Of a stretch of 48,701 nt of DNA, positions 18,471 through 26,784 are shown piece after piece. Both the position numbers and the translations under genes were made by a program. Numbering within the stretch: the first letter of the stretch is position 1; each line of letters starts with the position of its first letter. The notes beneath the pieces were generated by a model that worked only from the letters and a program-made list of their open reading frames with translations, made no database searches and had not been told where the DNA came from. The DNA comes from Burkholderiales bacterium (GTDB lineage Bacteria; Pseudomonadota; Gammaproteobacteria; Burkholderiales; Burkholderiaceae_C): contig JAABRA010000022.1 of assembly GCA_011391155.1 (NCBI GenBank), forward strand, positions 1 to 48,701, in the 5' to 3' direction.

Positions 18471-18911
18471 TTATCCCAGGGCGTCGTTGACCTGTTCGTG
18501 GAATTCTGCCAGTTCGACGGCTGCGCCAATTTCGCGCGGCAAGGCGTCACGAACTGAAAACACCCCCAGGATCTTGCCGTTAGCGCCCGTGATGGGCAGA
18601 TGCCGGAAACCACGCTCGATCATGATCAGCACCGCGTCAGACACCAGGACATCCGGTCCGACACAGCGCGGGTTGCGCGTCATGACATCGGCAACCTGGG
18701 TCGTCGCGGGGTTGAGCGCCTTGGCCAGCACCCGGGTCATCAGGTCACGCTCGGTCACGATGCCCAGCATGGCACCGGCGGTGTCGACAATCAGCACACT
18801 GCCGCAATTGGCCTTGGTCATGAGGCAGGCAGCCTCCCAGATGGTCGCCTGCGGACCCAGGCTGATGACATGTCGCTGGGATATGGATTGAAAAACGGTG
18901 CGTTCCGTCAT
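18471..18911 (-). CDS. Tandem CBS-domain protein
   Basis: A 146-residue protein made of two CBS domains (about 8-65 and 75-135) that together form one adenosine-nucleotide-binding Bateman module; V-T-E-R-D-L-M-T-R and F-S-V-R-D-A-L are the usual motif ends. There is no effector domain, so it would act by binding a partner, the ligand being AMP, ATP, SAM or similar. It lies 57 bases downstream of korB on the same strand and converges with rnfB, and may be an energy-state sensor linked to that operon, which is inference only. Confidence 0.9.
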   Translation of the reverse strand: MTERTVFQSISQRHVISLGPQATIWEAACLMTKANCGSVLIVDTAGAMLGIVTERDLMTRVLAKALNPATTQVADVMTRNPRCVGPDVLVSDAVLIMIERGFRHLPITGANGKILGVFSVRDALPREIGAAVELAEFHEQVNDALG

Positions 18912-18968
18912 GATTTCAGCCCTTTCAAAAAATCAATTGAATCCGGTGTCCCTGCCCTGCGGCCTGAC

Positions 18969-20024
18969 CTAACGCAGCGATGCGTTAATTTTTTCCAGCG
19001 CCTGGGCGCCCGGACACAACTGCGCAGAGCCTAGCGAGTTGAGCGGCCTGTGGCTGGTGTTCATGGCGGTATGCAGATCCGTGGCCAAGGGGTCCAGGTA
19101 GAGCAACCCGGTCACGACCTCACCGCGTGACTGGTGCTCATTCATGTAGCTCATGGCGGCATACCGGTCGGTCGCGTCGTAATCCTGATGCAATTTGCGC
19201 AAGCGCAGAACGGTGCCATCGTGCTGCGGCACCTCCACCACTTCGCCGGGGGCGTATTCGGTGGTGATCTCGCTGCGCGGCGTTATGAAGTCGATGCGGC
19301 TTACGGCTTCGTTGTGCTGGCGCACGTAGTCGTAACTCTTGGTGCTGCCGCCATGGTTGTTGAAGGTGACGCAGGGGCTGATGACATCGATGAAGGCCGC
19401 CCCGCCATGCGCCATCGCACCTTTGATCAGGGGCACGAGCTGTGCCTTGTCGCCCGAGAAGCTGCGAGCCACGTAGGTTGCGCCGAGCTGCAGGGCGATC
19501 CCCACCAGATCGACGGGGCTGTCGCTGTTGATGACGCCCTTCTTGCTTTTCGATCCGCGGTCCGCCGTCGCGGAAAACTGGCCCTTGGTCAACCCATAGA
19601 CGCCATTGTTCTCCACGATGTAAGCCATGCGCACGCCGCGGCGCATGGCGTTGGCAAATTGCCCCAGACCGATGGAGGCCGAATCGCCGTCACCGGAGAC
19701 ACCCAGGTACAGCAGATCCCGATTGGCCAGGTTGGCCCCGGTCAGCACCGAAGGCATGCGCCCGTGCACCGTATTGAAGCCGTGCGAGGCACCCAGGAAG
19801 TAGTCAGGCGTCTTCGAACTGCATCCGATGCCCGAGAGTTTGGCGACCCGATGCGGCTCAATGTCCAGTTCCCAGCAGGCCTGGATGATGGCCGCAGAAA
19901 TCGAGTCGTGTCCGCAACCGGCGCACAGGGTGGAGATACGGCCTTCGTAGTCGCGCCGCGTGTACCCGACCTTGTTGGCGGTCAGCGTGGGGTGATGCAG
20001 ATGGGGCTTGGCGATGTAGGTCAT
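18969..20024 (-). CDS. korB: 2-oxoacid:ferredoxin oxidoreductase, beta (TPP-binding) subunit
   Basis: A 351-residue thiamine-pyrophosphate subunit. The C-A-G-C-G-H and G-C-S-S motifs give the cluster cysteines and the TPP pocket is G-D-G-D-S-A-S-I-G followed by N-N-G-V-Y-G-L-T-K-G-Q. Together with KorA it would oxidatively decarboxylate a 2-oxoacid to acyl-CoA with reduction of a low-potential carrier; 2-oxoglutarate is the usual assignment for this arrangement, but the substrate is not proven. Its ATG overlaps the korA stop by four bases. Confidence 0.92.
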   Translation of the reverse strand: MTYIAKPHLHHPTLTANKVGYTRRDYEGRISTLCAGCGHDSISAAIIQACWELDIEPHRVAKLSGIGCSSKTPDYFLGASHGFNTVHGRMPSVLTGANLANRDLLYLGVSGDGDSASIGLGQFANAMRRGVRMAYIVENNGVYGLTKGQFSATADRGSKSKKGVINSDSPVDLVGIALQLGATYVARSFSGDKAQLVPLIKGAMAHGGAAFIDVISPCVTFNNHGGSTKSYDYVRQHNEAVSRIDFITPRSEITTEYAPGEVVEVPQHDGTVLRLRKLHQDYDATDRYAAMSYMNEHQSRGEVVTGLLYLDPLATDLHTAMNTSHRPLNSLGSAQLCPGAQALEKINASLR

Positions 20025-21871
20025 GCGGTCTCCTCTTGCCGGGGCTGGCTGGGTGCCGCCGGAGCTTGTGGATGGACACTCTGGCGAATCGCGCGCGCAA
20101 TGAAGCGAGCGGTGATCGGCGTGCCGTCATAGTGCAAGACCCGAACCAGCCGGGCCGGGTCGAGGTCCAGCTCATTGACCAGCATGGAGTGCATTTGCGC
20201 GTCGCGGTTCTGTTCAACCACAAACACCTTGTCATGCGCGGCAATGAATTGAGGGACAGACTCGGGGAACGGAAATGCGCGCAGCCGCAGCGCATCCAGA
20301 TGCACGCCCTCTTCTTCCAGCACATCCAGGGCCTCGCGCATGGCCGGGCTGGTGGAACCGAAGTAAATCACGCCCAGGGAAGTTTTCTCCGGGGCTTCGC
20401 GCAGCACCGGTTGCGGCACCAGATCAGCGGCGGTTTTGAACTTCTTGAGCAGACGCTCCATGTTGTAGATGTAATCGACCCCTTTTTCCGAGTAACGGGC
20501 ATACGGATCACGGGTCGTTCCCCGCGTGAAAAAGCTGCCTTTGGTTGGATGGGTGCCAGGCAAGGTGCGCCACGGAATGCCGTCCCCATCCACGTCTTTG
20601 TAGCGTCCAAAATCTTTGCCGGCCTCGAGTTCGGCGGCCGTCATGACCTTGCCGCGGTCGTAGTCGCGCGCGCCCTCCCACACGAAGGGCTTGCACAGGC
20701 GCTGGTTCATGCCGATATCCAGATCGGTCATCACGAAAATCGGGGTTTGCAGGCGGTCCGCCAAGTCCAGTGCCGCGGCGGAATGCTCAAAGCACTCATG
20801 CGGGTCCTGCGGGAACAGCAGCACGTGCTTGGTGTCGCCATGCGAGGCATAGGCGCAGGAAATCAGGTCGGACTGCTGCGTGCGCGTCGGCATGCCGGTG
20901 GACGGCCCGCCTCGCTGCACGTTGATGATCGTCACAGGAATCTCGGCAAAGTAGGCTAGTCCAATGAACTCGGTCATCAGCGAGACACCCGGCCCCGAAG
21001 TGGCGGTAAAGGCCCGCGCGCCGTTCCATCCGGCGCCCACCACCATGCCGATGGAGGCCAGTTCGTCTTCAGCCTGCACGATGGCGTAGAAATGCTGGCC
21101 GGTTGCGGGGTCCACCCGGAATTTGTCGCAATATTTCTGGAAGGCTTCGGGCACCGAAGACGACGGCGTAATCGGATACCAGGCCGCCACCGTCGCACCG
21201 CCGTAAATGCAGCCCAGCGCAGCAGCACTGTTGCCGTCGGTAAAGATCTGGTCGCCGACCTTGTCAGACTTACGGACGCGGATGCCAAGGGGAGCCTCCA
21301 GATGGGCCTGGACGTAATCGCGCCCCAGATGCAGCGCCTGGATGTTGGACGCCAGCAGGCGCTCCTTGCCTTTGTACTGTTCGCCAAACAATTTTTCAAA
21401 GACGTCCGCATCCACGTCCAGAAGCACCGACAGCGCCCCCACATAGATGATGTTCTTGAACAACTGGCGCTGCCGGGGATCGGTGTAGGCGGCGTTGCTG
21501 ATTTCGGTCAGCGGAATACCGATAACCTGAACGTCTTTGCGGAACCTGGACTCCGGGATAGGGCGGGTGCTGTCGTAAAACAGGTAGCCACCCGGCTCGA
21601 TCTCGGCGACATCGGCGTCCCAAGTCTGCGGGTTCATGGCCACCATCATGTCCACGCCGCCGCGCCGGCCGTGGTAGCCCTTCTCACAGACTCGCGCCTC
21701 GTACCAGGTCGGCATGCCCTGAATGTTGCTGGGGAAGATATTGCGCGGGCTCACAGGCACACCCATGCGCATCACGGCCTTGGAAAACAGTTCGTTAGCG
21801 GACGCCGAACCCGAACCGTTGACGTTGGCAAACTTGATGACGAAATCGTTGACGGCTTCAATGCGCTTCAT
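20021..21871 (-). CDS. korA: 2-oxoacid:acceptor oxidoreductase, fused gamma-alpha subunit
   Basis: A 616-residue fusion: residues 1-190 are the gamma domain (G-S-G-S-A-S-A-N-E-L-F and G-Y-H-G-R-R-G-G), followed by the alpha pyrimidine-binding domain with Y-P-I-T-P-S-S-S-V-P-E and E-D-E-L-A-S-I-G. The transketolase C-like domain is at the end. It pairs with KorB to form the oxygen-sensitive oxidoreductase. Start and stop overlap the neighbouring genes by four bases on both sides, showing a tightly coupled operon. Confidence 0.92.
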   Translation of the reverse strand: MKRIEAVNDFVIKFANVNGSGSASANELFSKAVMRMGVPVSPRNIFPSNIQGMPTWYEARVCEKGYHGRRGGVDMMVAMNPQTWDADVAEIEPGGYLFYDSTRPIPESRFRKDVQVIGIPLTEISNAAYTDPRQRQLFKNIIYVGALSVLLDVDADVFEKLFGEQYKGKERLLASNIQALHLGRDYVQAHLEAPLGIRVRKSDKVGDQIFTDGNSAAALGCIYGGATVAAWYPITPSSSVPEAFQKYCDKFRVDPATGQHFYAIVQAEDELASIGMVVGAGWNGARAFTATSGPGVSLMTEFIGLAYFAEIPVTIINVQRGGPSTGMPTRTQQSDLISCAYASHGDTKHVLLFPQDPHECFEHSAAALDLADRLQTPIFVMTDLDIGMNQRLCKPFVWEGARDYDRGKVMTAAELEAGKDFGRYKDVDGDGIPWRTLPGTHPTKGSFFTRGTTRDPYARYSEKGVDYIYNMERLLKKFKTAADLVPQPVLREAPEKTSLGVIYFGSTSPAMREALDVLEEEGVHLDALRLRAFPFPESVPQFIAAHDKVFVVEQNRDAQMHSMLVNELDLDPARLVRVLHYDGTPITARFIARAIRQSVHPQAPAAPSQPRQEETA

Positions 21872-23694
21872 GCGACCTCCAGTTGTGCTTTACGGCTGTC
21901 GCGACAGCCAGGCCCCGCCTGGGTCGTGTTCAGCAGGAACTTCTGCATGTCCCAGGCGCCGGTGGGGCAGCGCTCGGCGCACAGGCCGCAGTGCAGGCAG
22001 ACATCCTCGTCCTTGACCATGACGTGCCCGGTCTTGAGTTCGGCGGAAACATACAGATCCTGGTCAGCGTGCTTCGCCGGCGCCTTCAGCCGCGTGCGCA
22101 AATCGGCCTCCTCGCCGTTGGCGGTGAACGTGATGCAGTCCATGGGGCAGATGTCCACGCAGGCGTCACATTCAATACAGGTGTCGCGGTTGAACACCGT
22201 CTGCACGTCGCAGTTCAGGCAGCGGCTGGCTTCCTTGAAGGCGGTTGCGGCGTCGAAGCCCAGTTCCACCTCCACGCGGATACTGGCCAGGGCGGTCTCT
22301 GCCTTGGCCCATGGCACCTTGAAGCGCGTGTCGACCGACACATCGTTGTGGTAACTCCACTCATGGATGCCCATCTTTTGTGACATCAGGTTGGTCATGG
22401 GCGCGGGTCGCACTTCCACCGCTTCACCGTTCAGGAACCGGTCAATGGAGACCGCTGCCTCATGCCCATGGGCTACCGCGGTAATGATGTTCTTGGGGCC
22501 GTAAGCCGAATCGCCGCCGAAAAATACCCGCGACACCGTGGACTGGAAGGTGTCCTTGCCCAGCACCGGCAACCCCCACTGGTCAAACGCGATGCCACTG
22601 TCGCGCTCGATCCAGGGAAATGCGTTTTCCTGGCCCACCGCCACCAGCACGGCATCGCATTCAAAAAACACGTCGGGTGCGCCCGTGGGCACCAGCGTAC
22701 GGCGGCCCTGGTCGTCATAAACCGCGTTGACCACCTCAAAGGTCATCCCCAAAAGCTTTCCATCCTGGTGCTGGAAGCTCTTCGGCACATGGAAGTTGAT
22801 GATCGGAATGCCCTCATGCACAGCGTCTTCCTTCTCCCAGGGCGAAGCCTTCATTTCCTCGAACCCGCTGCGCACGATGACCTTCACGTCGGAGCCCCCC
22901 AGTCGGCGCGCGGAACGGCAGCAGTCCATGGCGGTATTGCCGCCCCCCAGCACGATGACGCGGGAAGGAACGCTGGTGACGTGACCGAACGAGACTGACG
23001 CCAGCCAGTCGATGCCGATGTGAATGTGCGCCGCCGCTTCCTTGCGCCCGGGAACATCCAGATCCCGTCCACGGGGAGCCCCGCAGCCGACAAACACGGC
23101 GTCATAGCCCTGCTTCAGCAGGGCCTGCATGGAATCGACGCGCTGACCGCTCTTGAATTGCACGCCCATGTTCAGGATGTATCCCGTCTCTTCATCAATC
23201 ACCGATTCCGGCAAGCGGAAGCGCGGGATCTGCGACCGAATGAAACCGCCCGCCTTGGCCTCGCCATCGAACACAGTGATCTCATAGCCCAGCGGCGCCA
23301 GATCCCGCGCCACGGTCAACGAGGCGGGTCCAGCCCCGACGCAGGCGATGCGCTTGCCGTTCGATGGCCCAACCGCAGGCATGCGCGACTTGACGTCGTC
23401 CTTGTGGTCTGCCGCGACGCGCTTGAGGCGACAAATGGCCACCGGCTCGGGTTTGTCACCATTATTTTCCTCGACACGGCCGCGTCGGCAGGCGGGCTCG
23501 CAGGGCCGGTCACACGTTCGCCCGAGCACACCCGGAAAAACGTTCGACACCCAGTTGATCATGTAGGCATCGCTGTAGCGACCCTGACCAATCAGGCGGA
23601 TGTACTCGGGAACAGGGGTGTGAGCCGGGCAGGCCCATTGACAATCAACGACCTTGTGGAAGTAGGCCGGCTGCGTGATGTTTGTTGGCTGCAA
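21868..23694 (-). CDS. GltD-like FAD/NAD(P) oxidoreductase with two C-terminal [4Fe-4S] clusters
   Basis: A 608-residue flavoprotein. TTG 23694 is chosen as start because AAGGAG lies six bases upstream; a GTG at 23736 has no such site. The N-terminus has GltD-type cysteines C18-x3-C22 and the later C-D-R-P-C-E-P-A-C group, then two dinucleotide folds (V-G-A-G-P-A-S-L and V-L-G-G-G-N-T-A-M-D). Two ferredoxin motifs at the end are C-I-E-C-D-A-C-V-D-I-C-P and C-L-H-C-G-L-C-A-E-R-C-P. It likely moves electrons between the Kor clusters and NAD(P). It is first in the operon with korA and korB and probably replaces a separate ferredoxin. The partners are inferred from context. Confidence 0.88.
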   Translation of the reverse strand: MQPTNITQPAYFHKVVDCQWACPAHTPVPEYIRLIGQGRYSDAYMINWVSNVFPGVLGRTCDRPCEPACRRGRVEENNGDKPEPVAICRLKRVAADHKDDVKSRMPAVGPSNGKRIACVGAGPASLTVARDLAPLGYEITVFDGEAKAGGFIRSQIPRFRLPESVIDEETGYILNMGVQFKSGQRVDSMQALLKQGYDAVFVGCGAPRGRDLDVPGRKEAAAHIHIGIDWLASVSFGHVTSVPSRVIVLGGGNTAMDCCRSARRLGGSDVKVIVRSGFEEMKASPWEKEDAVHEGIPIINFHVPKSFQHQDGKLLGMTFEVVNAVYDDQGRRTLVPTGAPDVFFECDAVLVAVGQENAFPWIERDSGIAFDQWGLPVLGKDTFQSTVSRVFFGGDSAYGPKNIITAVAHGHEAAVSIDRFLNGEAVEVRPAPMTNLMSQKMGIHEWSYHNDVSVDTRFKVPWAKAETALASIRVEVELGFDAATAFKEASRCLNCDVQTVFNRDTCIECDACVDICPMDCITFTANGEEADLRTRLKAPAKHADQDLYVSAELKTGHVMVKDEDVCLHCGLCAERCPTGAWDMQKFLLNTTQAGPGCRDSRKAQLEVA

Positions 23695-23796
23695 AACTGT
23701 CTCCTTGACCCGACACGGTGCTGGAACTGGCGCCACGGGTGCATGGAAGTCTAAATCGTCGGACCCCCGCCTGGGGCAACGCTCAGCCCAAAAATC

Positions 23797-23827
23797 GCAG
23801 ATTTATGACCCACATCAAGAAATCTGC
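23797..23827. promoter_or_regulatory. 31-base dyad with FNR-like centre upstream of the kor operon
   Basis: Perfect 8-base arms GCAGATTT (23797-23804) and AAATCTGC (23820-23827) enclose, on the minus strand, TTGAT-GTGG-GTCAT, which differs by one base from TTGAT-N4-GTCAA. The dyad is about 103 bases before the TTG start of the flavoprotein gene. Placed at -41.5 it would put transcription start near 23770. An oxygen-responsive FNR/ANR/DNR regulator would suit an oxygen-sensitive oxidoreductase; this is inference. Confidence 0.5.
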
Positions 23828-23885
23828 AGCCCCGGAAAAAATATACGCCCCCCAGACGAAACCACCGGAACTGCGGTGCCGACCG

Positions 23886-24365
23886 TCACCCGAATTCGGC
23901 CAACCGGTCAAATGCTGCGACAACCTCCGGCGGCGCCTGAACCAGTTCAATCAACACACCCTCACCGCCCAGCGGCAAATCGTCACTGCCCCTGGGATGC
24001 ACGAAACAGATGTCGAAGCCTGCGGCACCCTTGCGGATACCCCCCGGCGCAAAGCGCAGGCCCTGTGCCGTGAGCCACTCGACCGCCACGGGCAAATCGT
24101 CGATCCACAGACCCACGTGATTGAGCGGCGTGGTGTGCACGGCGGGCTTCTTGTCGGGGTCCAGCGGCTGCATAAGGTCCACCTCGACCTTGAACGGGCC
24201 GCGGCCGATGGCGCAGATGTCTTCATCCACGTTTTCACGCTCGCTGCGAAAGGTCCCCGTCACCTCCAGGCCGAACAGGTCCACCCAAAGCTTGCTGAGC
24301 CGCTTTTTATCGGGGCCGCCGATGGCGATCTGCTGGACTCCCAGCACCTTGAAAGGTCGTTGCAT
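23886..24365 (-). CDS. VOC-family protein, probable methylmalonyl-CoA epimerase
   Basis: A 159-residue glyoxalase-fold protein with two beta-alpha-beta modules: Q-Q-I-A-I near residue 11 provides the first metal-site position, followed by L-N-H-V-G-L-W-I-D near 81 and E-L-V-Q near 140. It is the last gene of a five-gene propionate unit (mutase, MeaB, PccB, PccA), 30 bases after pccA. The route needs an epimerase between carboxylase and mutase, and no other candidate is in the window. The family is clear; the epimerase function is inferred from context, and lactoylglutathione lyase-like or other VOC activity cannot be excluded. Confidence 0.75.
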   Translation of the reverse strand: MQRPFKVLGVQQIAIGGPDKKRLSKLWVDLFGLEVTGTFRSERENVDEDICAIGRGPFKVEVDLMQPLDPDKKPAVHTTPLNHVGLWIDDLPVAVEWLTAQGLRFAPGGIRKGAAGFDICFVHPRGSDDLPLGGEGVLIELVQAPPEVVAAFDRLAEFG

Positions 24366-24395
24366 GTTCTTCCCTCCGGACCGGTGAAATCGGAA

Positions 24396-26450
24396 TCAGA
24401 CAAATTCGATGATCGGCTGGTCCACCATCAGGCTTTCGCCCTTGGCCGCCAGCACCTTGCCCACCACGCCGTCGGCCGTGGCAAACAGCACGTTCTCCAT
24501 TTTCATGGCCTCGATCACCGCCACGCGCTCGCCGGCCTGCACCTTCTGGCCGGGCTGTACCGCCACATCCACCAAAAGACCGGGCATCGGCGACAACACG
24601 AAGCGGCTCATGTCGGGAGGCGCCTTGAAGGGCATCAGGCGGTGCAGTTCCGCCATGCGCGGCGACATTACCAGTGCCTCGATCTTCGTGCCGTTGTGCT
24701 GCACGCGCAGGGCCAACGGGTTCTTCAGCGTGCCGCGTTCCATCTGCGCCGTGAATGGCTGGCCATTCACCGTACCCACGATGCACACATCGTTCAGGCG
24801 CGACGGGCTGCTGATCTCATAGGACTTTCCTTCGACATGGATGGCCGCGATACCGGTCTTGCCGGTAAATTCGTCCACATGGACCGGCAGGTAGCGGTAC
24901 TCGGCGTGCCCGTTCTCCGACAGCACCACCACCGTGTAGTCCATGCCCACCTTAACGCCGTAGCCCGGTAACTGCCCGGTGATGCCCGCCGCGCGCTCAC
25001 GGGATTTGCGGCGCACGAAAGCGGCCATAGCCACGAGGAAGTTGATGTCGTCGTGCGGCACGTCCTCGGCGCGGAAGCCCTTCGCATACTGCTCCGCGAT
25101 GAATCCCGTGTTGAAGTCGCCTGAAACGAACTTCGGGTGCGCCAGCAGTGCGGCCTGGAACGGGATGTTGCTGCTGATGCCGCGAATCACGAAGCCGTTG
25201 AGCGCCTCGCGCATCTTGGCAATCGCATCATTGCGGTCGGTGCCGTGAACGATCAGCTTGGCGATCATCGAGTCGTAGTACATCGGGATCTCGCCGCCGT
25301 CCTGCACGCCCGTGTCCACGCGCACGCCGAACAGGTCGCTCGTGTTGGCCTGGAACATGGTCTCGGTGGGCGGCTGGAAGCGCACCAGCCGGCCGGTGGA
25401 CGGCAGGAAATTGCGGAACGGGTCTTCCGCGTTGATGCGGCACTCGATCGCCCAGCCGTTGCGCTGAACCTGCTCCTGGGTGATCGGCAGCGGTTCGCCG
25501 GCGGCCACCCGGATCATCAGCTCCACCAGATCCACGCCGGTGATGCACTCCGTCACCGGGTGCTCCACCTGCAATCGGGTGTTCATTTCCAGAAAGTAGA
25601 AACTCTGGTCGCTGCCGACCACGAACTCGACCGTTCCCGCGCTCTGGTACTTAACGGCCTTGGCCAGCGCCACGGCCTGCTCACCCATCGCCTTGCGGGT
25701 CGCCTCGGAGATGAAGGGCGACGGCGCCTCCTCGATCACCTTCTGGTGGCGACGCTGGATCGAGCATTCGCGCTCGTTCAGGTAGATGCAGTTGCCCTGG
25801 CTGTCGCCCAGCACCTGGATCTCGATGTGACGCGGTTCCAGCACGTATTTTTCGATCAGGATGCGGTCATCGCCGAACGCGGTGCGGGCTTCGTTGCGGC
25901 ACGAGGTGAAGCCTTCAAGGCATTCCTTGTCGTCAAACGCCACGCGCAAGCCCTTGCCGCCGCCGCCGGCCGACGCCTTGATCATCACCGGGTAACCAAT
26001 GCCTTTGGCAATCTCCACCGCCTGCTCGGCCGTGTCGATGGCGTCCGCGTAACCGGGAATCGTGTTGACCTTGGCGTCCTTGGCCAGCTTCTTGGAGGCA
26101 ATCTTGTCGCCCATCTGCCCGACCGAATAGTGCTTGGGGCCAATGAAGGTGATGCCCTCTTCTTCGAGCCGGCGCGAAAACTCCGCGTTCTCCGACAGGA
26201 AGCCGTAGCCCGGGTGCACGGCCTGCGCGCCGGTCTCCTTGCAGGCGGCGATGATCTTGTCCATCACCAGATACGAGTCCTTGGAAGGTGCCGGACCGAT
26301 GCAGACCGACTCATCGGCCAGCATCACATGACGGGCATCCCGGTCCGCCTCGGAGTACACGGCCACAGTCTGGATGCCCATCTTCTGGGCGGTCTTGATG
26401 ACGCGGCAGGCGATTTCGCCACGGTTGGCGATCAGGATTTTGGTGAACAT
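24396..26450 (-). CDS. pccA: Propionyl-CoA (acyl-CoA) carboxylase, biotin-containing alpha subunit
   Basis: A 684-residue fusion of biotin carboxylase (N-terminal 450 residues: I-A-N-R-G-E-I-A-C-R, ATP-grasp glycine loop K-A-S-A-G-G-G-G-K-G, and E-M-N-T-R-L-Q-V-E-H), a middle BT region and a C-terminal biotinyl domain with E-A-M-K-M, biotin lysine K650. With PccB it carboxylates propionyl-CoA to (S)-methylmalonyl-CoA in the cytoplasm. The 334-base gap between it and pccB holds two hairpin elements. Specificity for propionyl-CoA over acetyl- or methylcrotonyl-CoA comes from the neighbouring mutase genes. Confidence 0.93.
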   Translation of the reverse strand: MFTKILIANRGEIACRVIKTAQKMGIQTVAVYSEADRDARHVMLADESVCIGPAPSKDSYLVMDKIIAACKETGAQAVHPGYGFLSENAEFSRRLEEEGITFIGPKHYSVGQMGDKIASKKLAKDAKVNTIPGYADAIDTAEQAVEIAKGIGYPVMIKASAGGGGKGLRVAFDDKECLEGFTSCRNEARTAFGDDRILIEKYVLEPRHIEIQVLGDSQGNCIYLNERECSIQRRHQKVIEEAPSPFISEATRKAMGEQAVALAKAVKYQSAGTVEFVVGSDQSFYFLEMNTRLQVEHPVTECITGVDLVELMIRVAAGEPLPITQEQVQRNGWAIECRINAEDPFRNFLPSTGRLVRFQPPTETMFQANTSDLFGVRVDTGVQDGGEIPMYYDSMIAKLIVHGTDRNDAIAKMREALNGFVIRGISSNIPFQAALLAHPKFVSGDFNTGFIAEQYAKGFRAEDVPHDDINFLVAMAAFVRRKSRERAAGITGQLPGYGVKVGMDYTVVVLSENGHAEYRYLPVHVDEFTGKTGIAAIHVEGKSYEISSPSRLNDVCIVGTVNGQPFTAQMERGTLKNPLALRVQHNGTKIEALVMSPRMAELHRLMPFKAPPDMSRFVLSPMPGLLVDVAVQPGQKVQAGERVAVIEAMKMENVLFATADGVVGKVLAAKGESLMVDQPIIEFV

Positions 26451-26524
26451 TTCTAGTCTCCTAACGGTGTGTGGTGTGCCAGCATTGGCATTTGTTTATT
26501 CGGTGTGGCGTGGCACGTTGGCCC

Positions 26525-26616
26525 GCAACGGGCACGGCGTATCCGCCTTCGCTCATGTCCCCCGCCCTGCGGGCTCCTCCTTGACTTCGCTGCGGCAGAC
26601 ACGCCCCGCCCGTTGC
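26525..26616. repeat. Hairpin element A
   Basis: Arms 26525-26547 and 26594-26616 pair at 19 of 23 positions, with most differences compatible with G-T pairing on one strand. The loop contains a 29-base core at 26557-26585 reading GTCCCCCGCCCTGCGGGC then TCCTCCTTGAC, with an inner stem GCCC-TGC-GGGC. The same core occurs inverted in element B. Confidence 0.7.
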
Positions 26617-26669
26617 TACGGCGGGAGTTTGATGCTTTACATGGACATACCAGAAACCAAGTCCACATG

Positions 26670-26753
26670 ATCGGGCTGCCTGGGCGTTTTGCGCAGGTCA
26701 AGGAGGAGGCCGAAGGCCGGGGGACACGGAGCAAAACGCCCGGGTAGCCCGAT
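26670..26753. repeat. Hairpin element B
   Basis: Arms 26670-26692 and 26731-26753 pair at 21 of 23 positions around a 38-base loop. The loop has the 29-base core in opposite orientation to element A (26697-26725), with an inner stem GGCC-GAA-GGCC in place of GCCC-TGC-GGGC, so that stem pairing is kept although the bases differ. The arms of A and B are unrelated in sequence. Confidence 0.75.
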
Positions 26754-26784
26754 CCAGCGCGACAAGAATGCATCGCCGTGGAAC

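Larger units (their letters stand above)
26451..26784. other. Gene-free 334-base gap between pccB and pccA holding two inverted-repeat elements
   Basis: No plausible open reading frame. About half is occupied by the two hairpin elements entered separately (26525-26616 and 26670-26753). Between them TGGAC (26642-26646) and GTCCA (26661-26665) form a further short inverted repeat. The gap interrupts an otherwise compact operon (other spacings 30-66 bases), so it may hold processing, attenuation or secondary promoter signals for pccA. Confidence 0.7.

Noticed and set aside
26525-26753. Hairpin elements read as an insertion sequence remnant
   Set aside because: No transposase fragment and no target-site duplication; the two pairs of arms are unrelated to each other, unlike IS ends.
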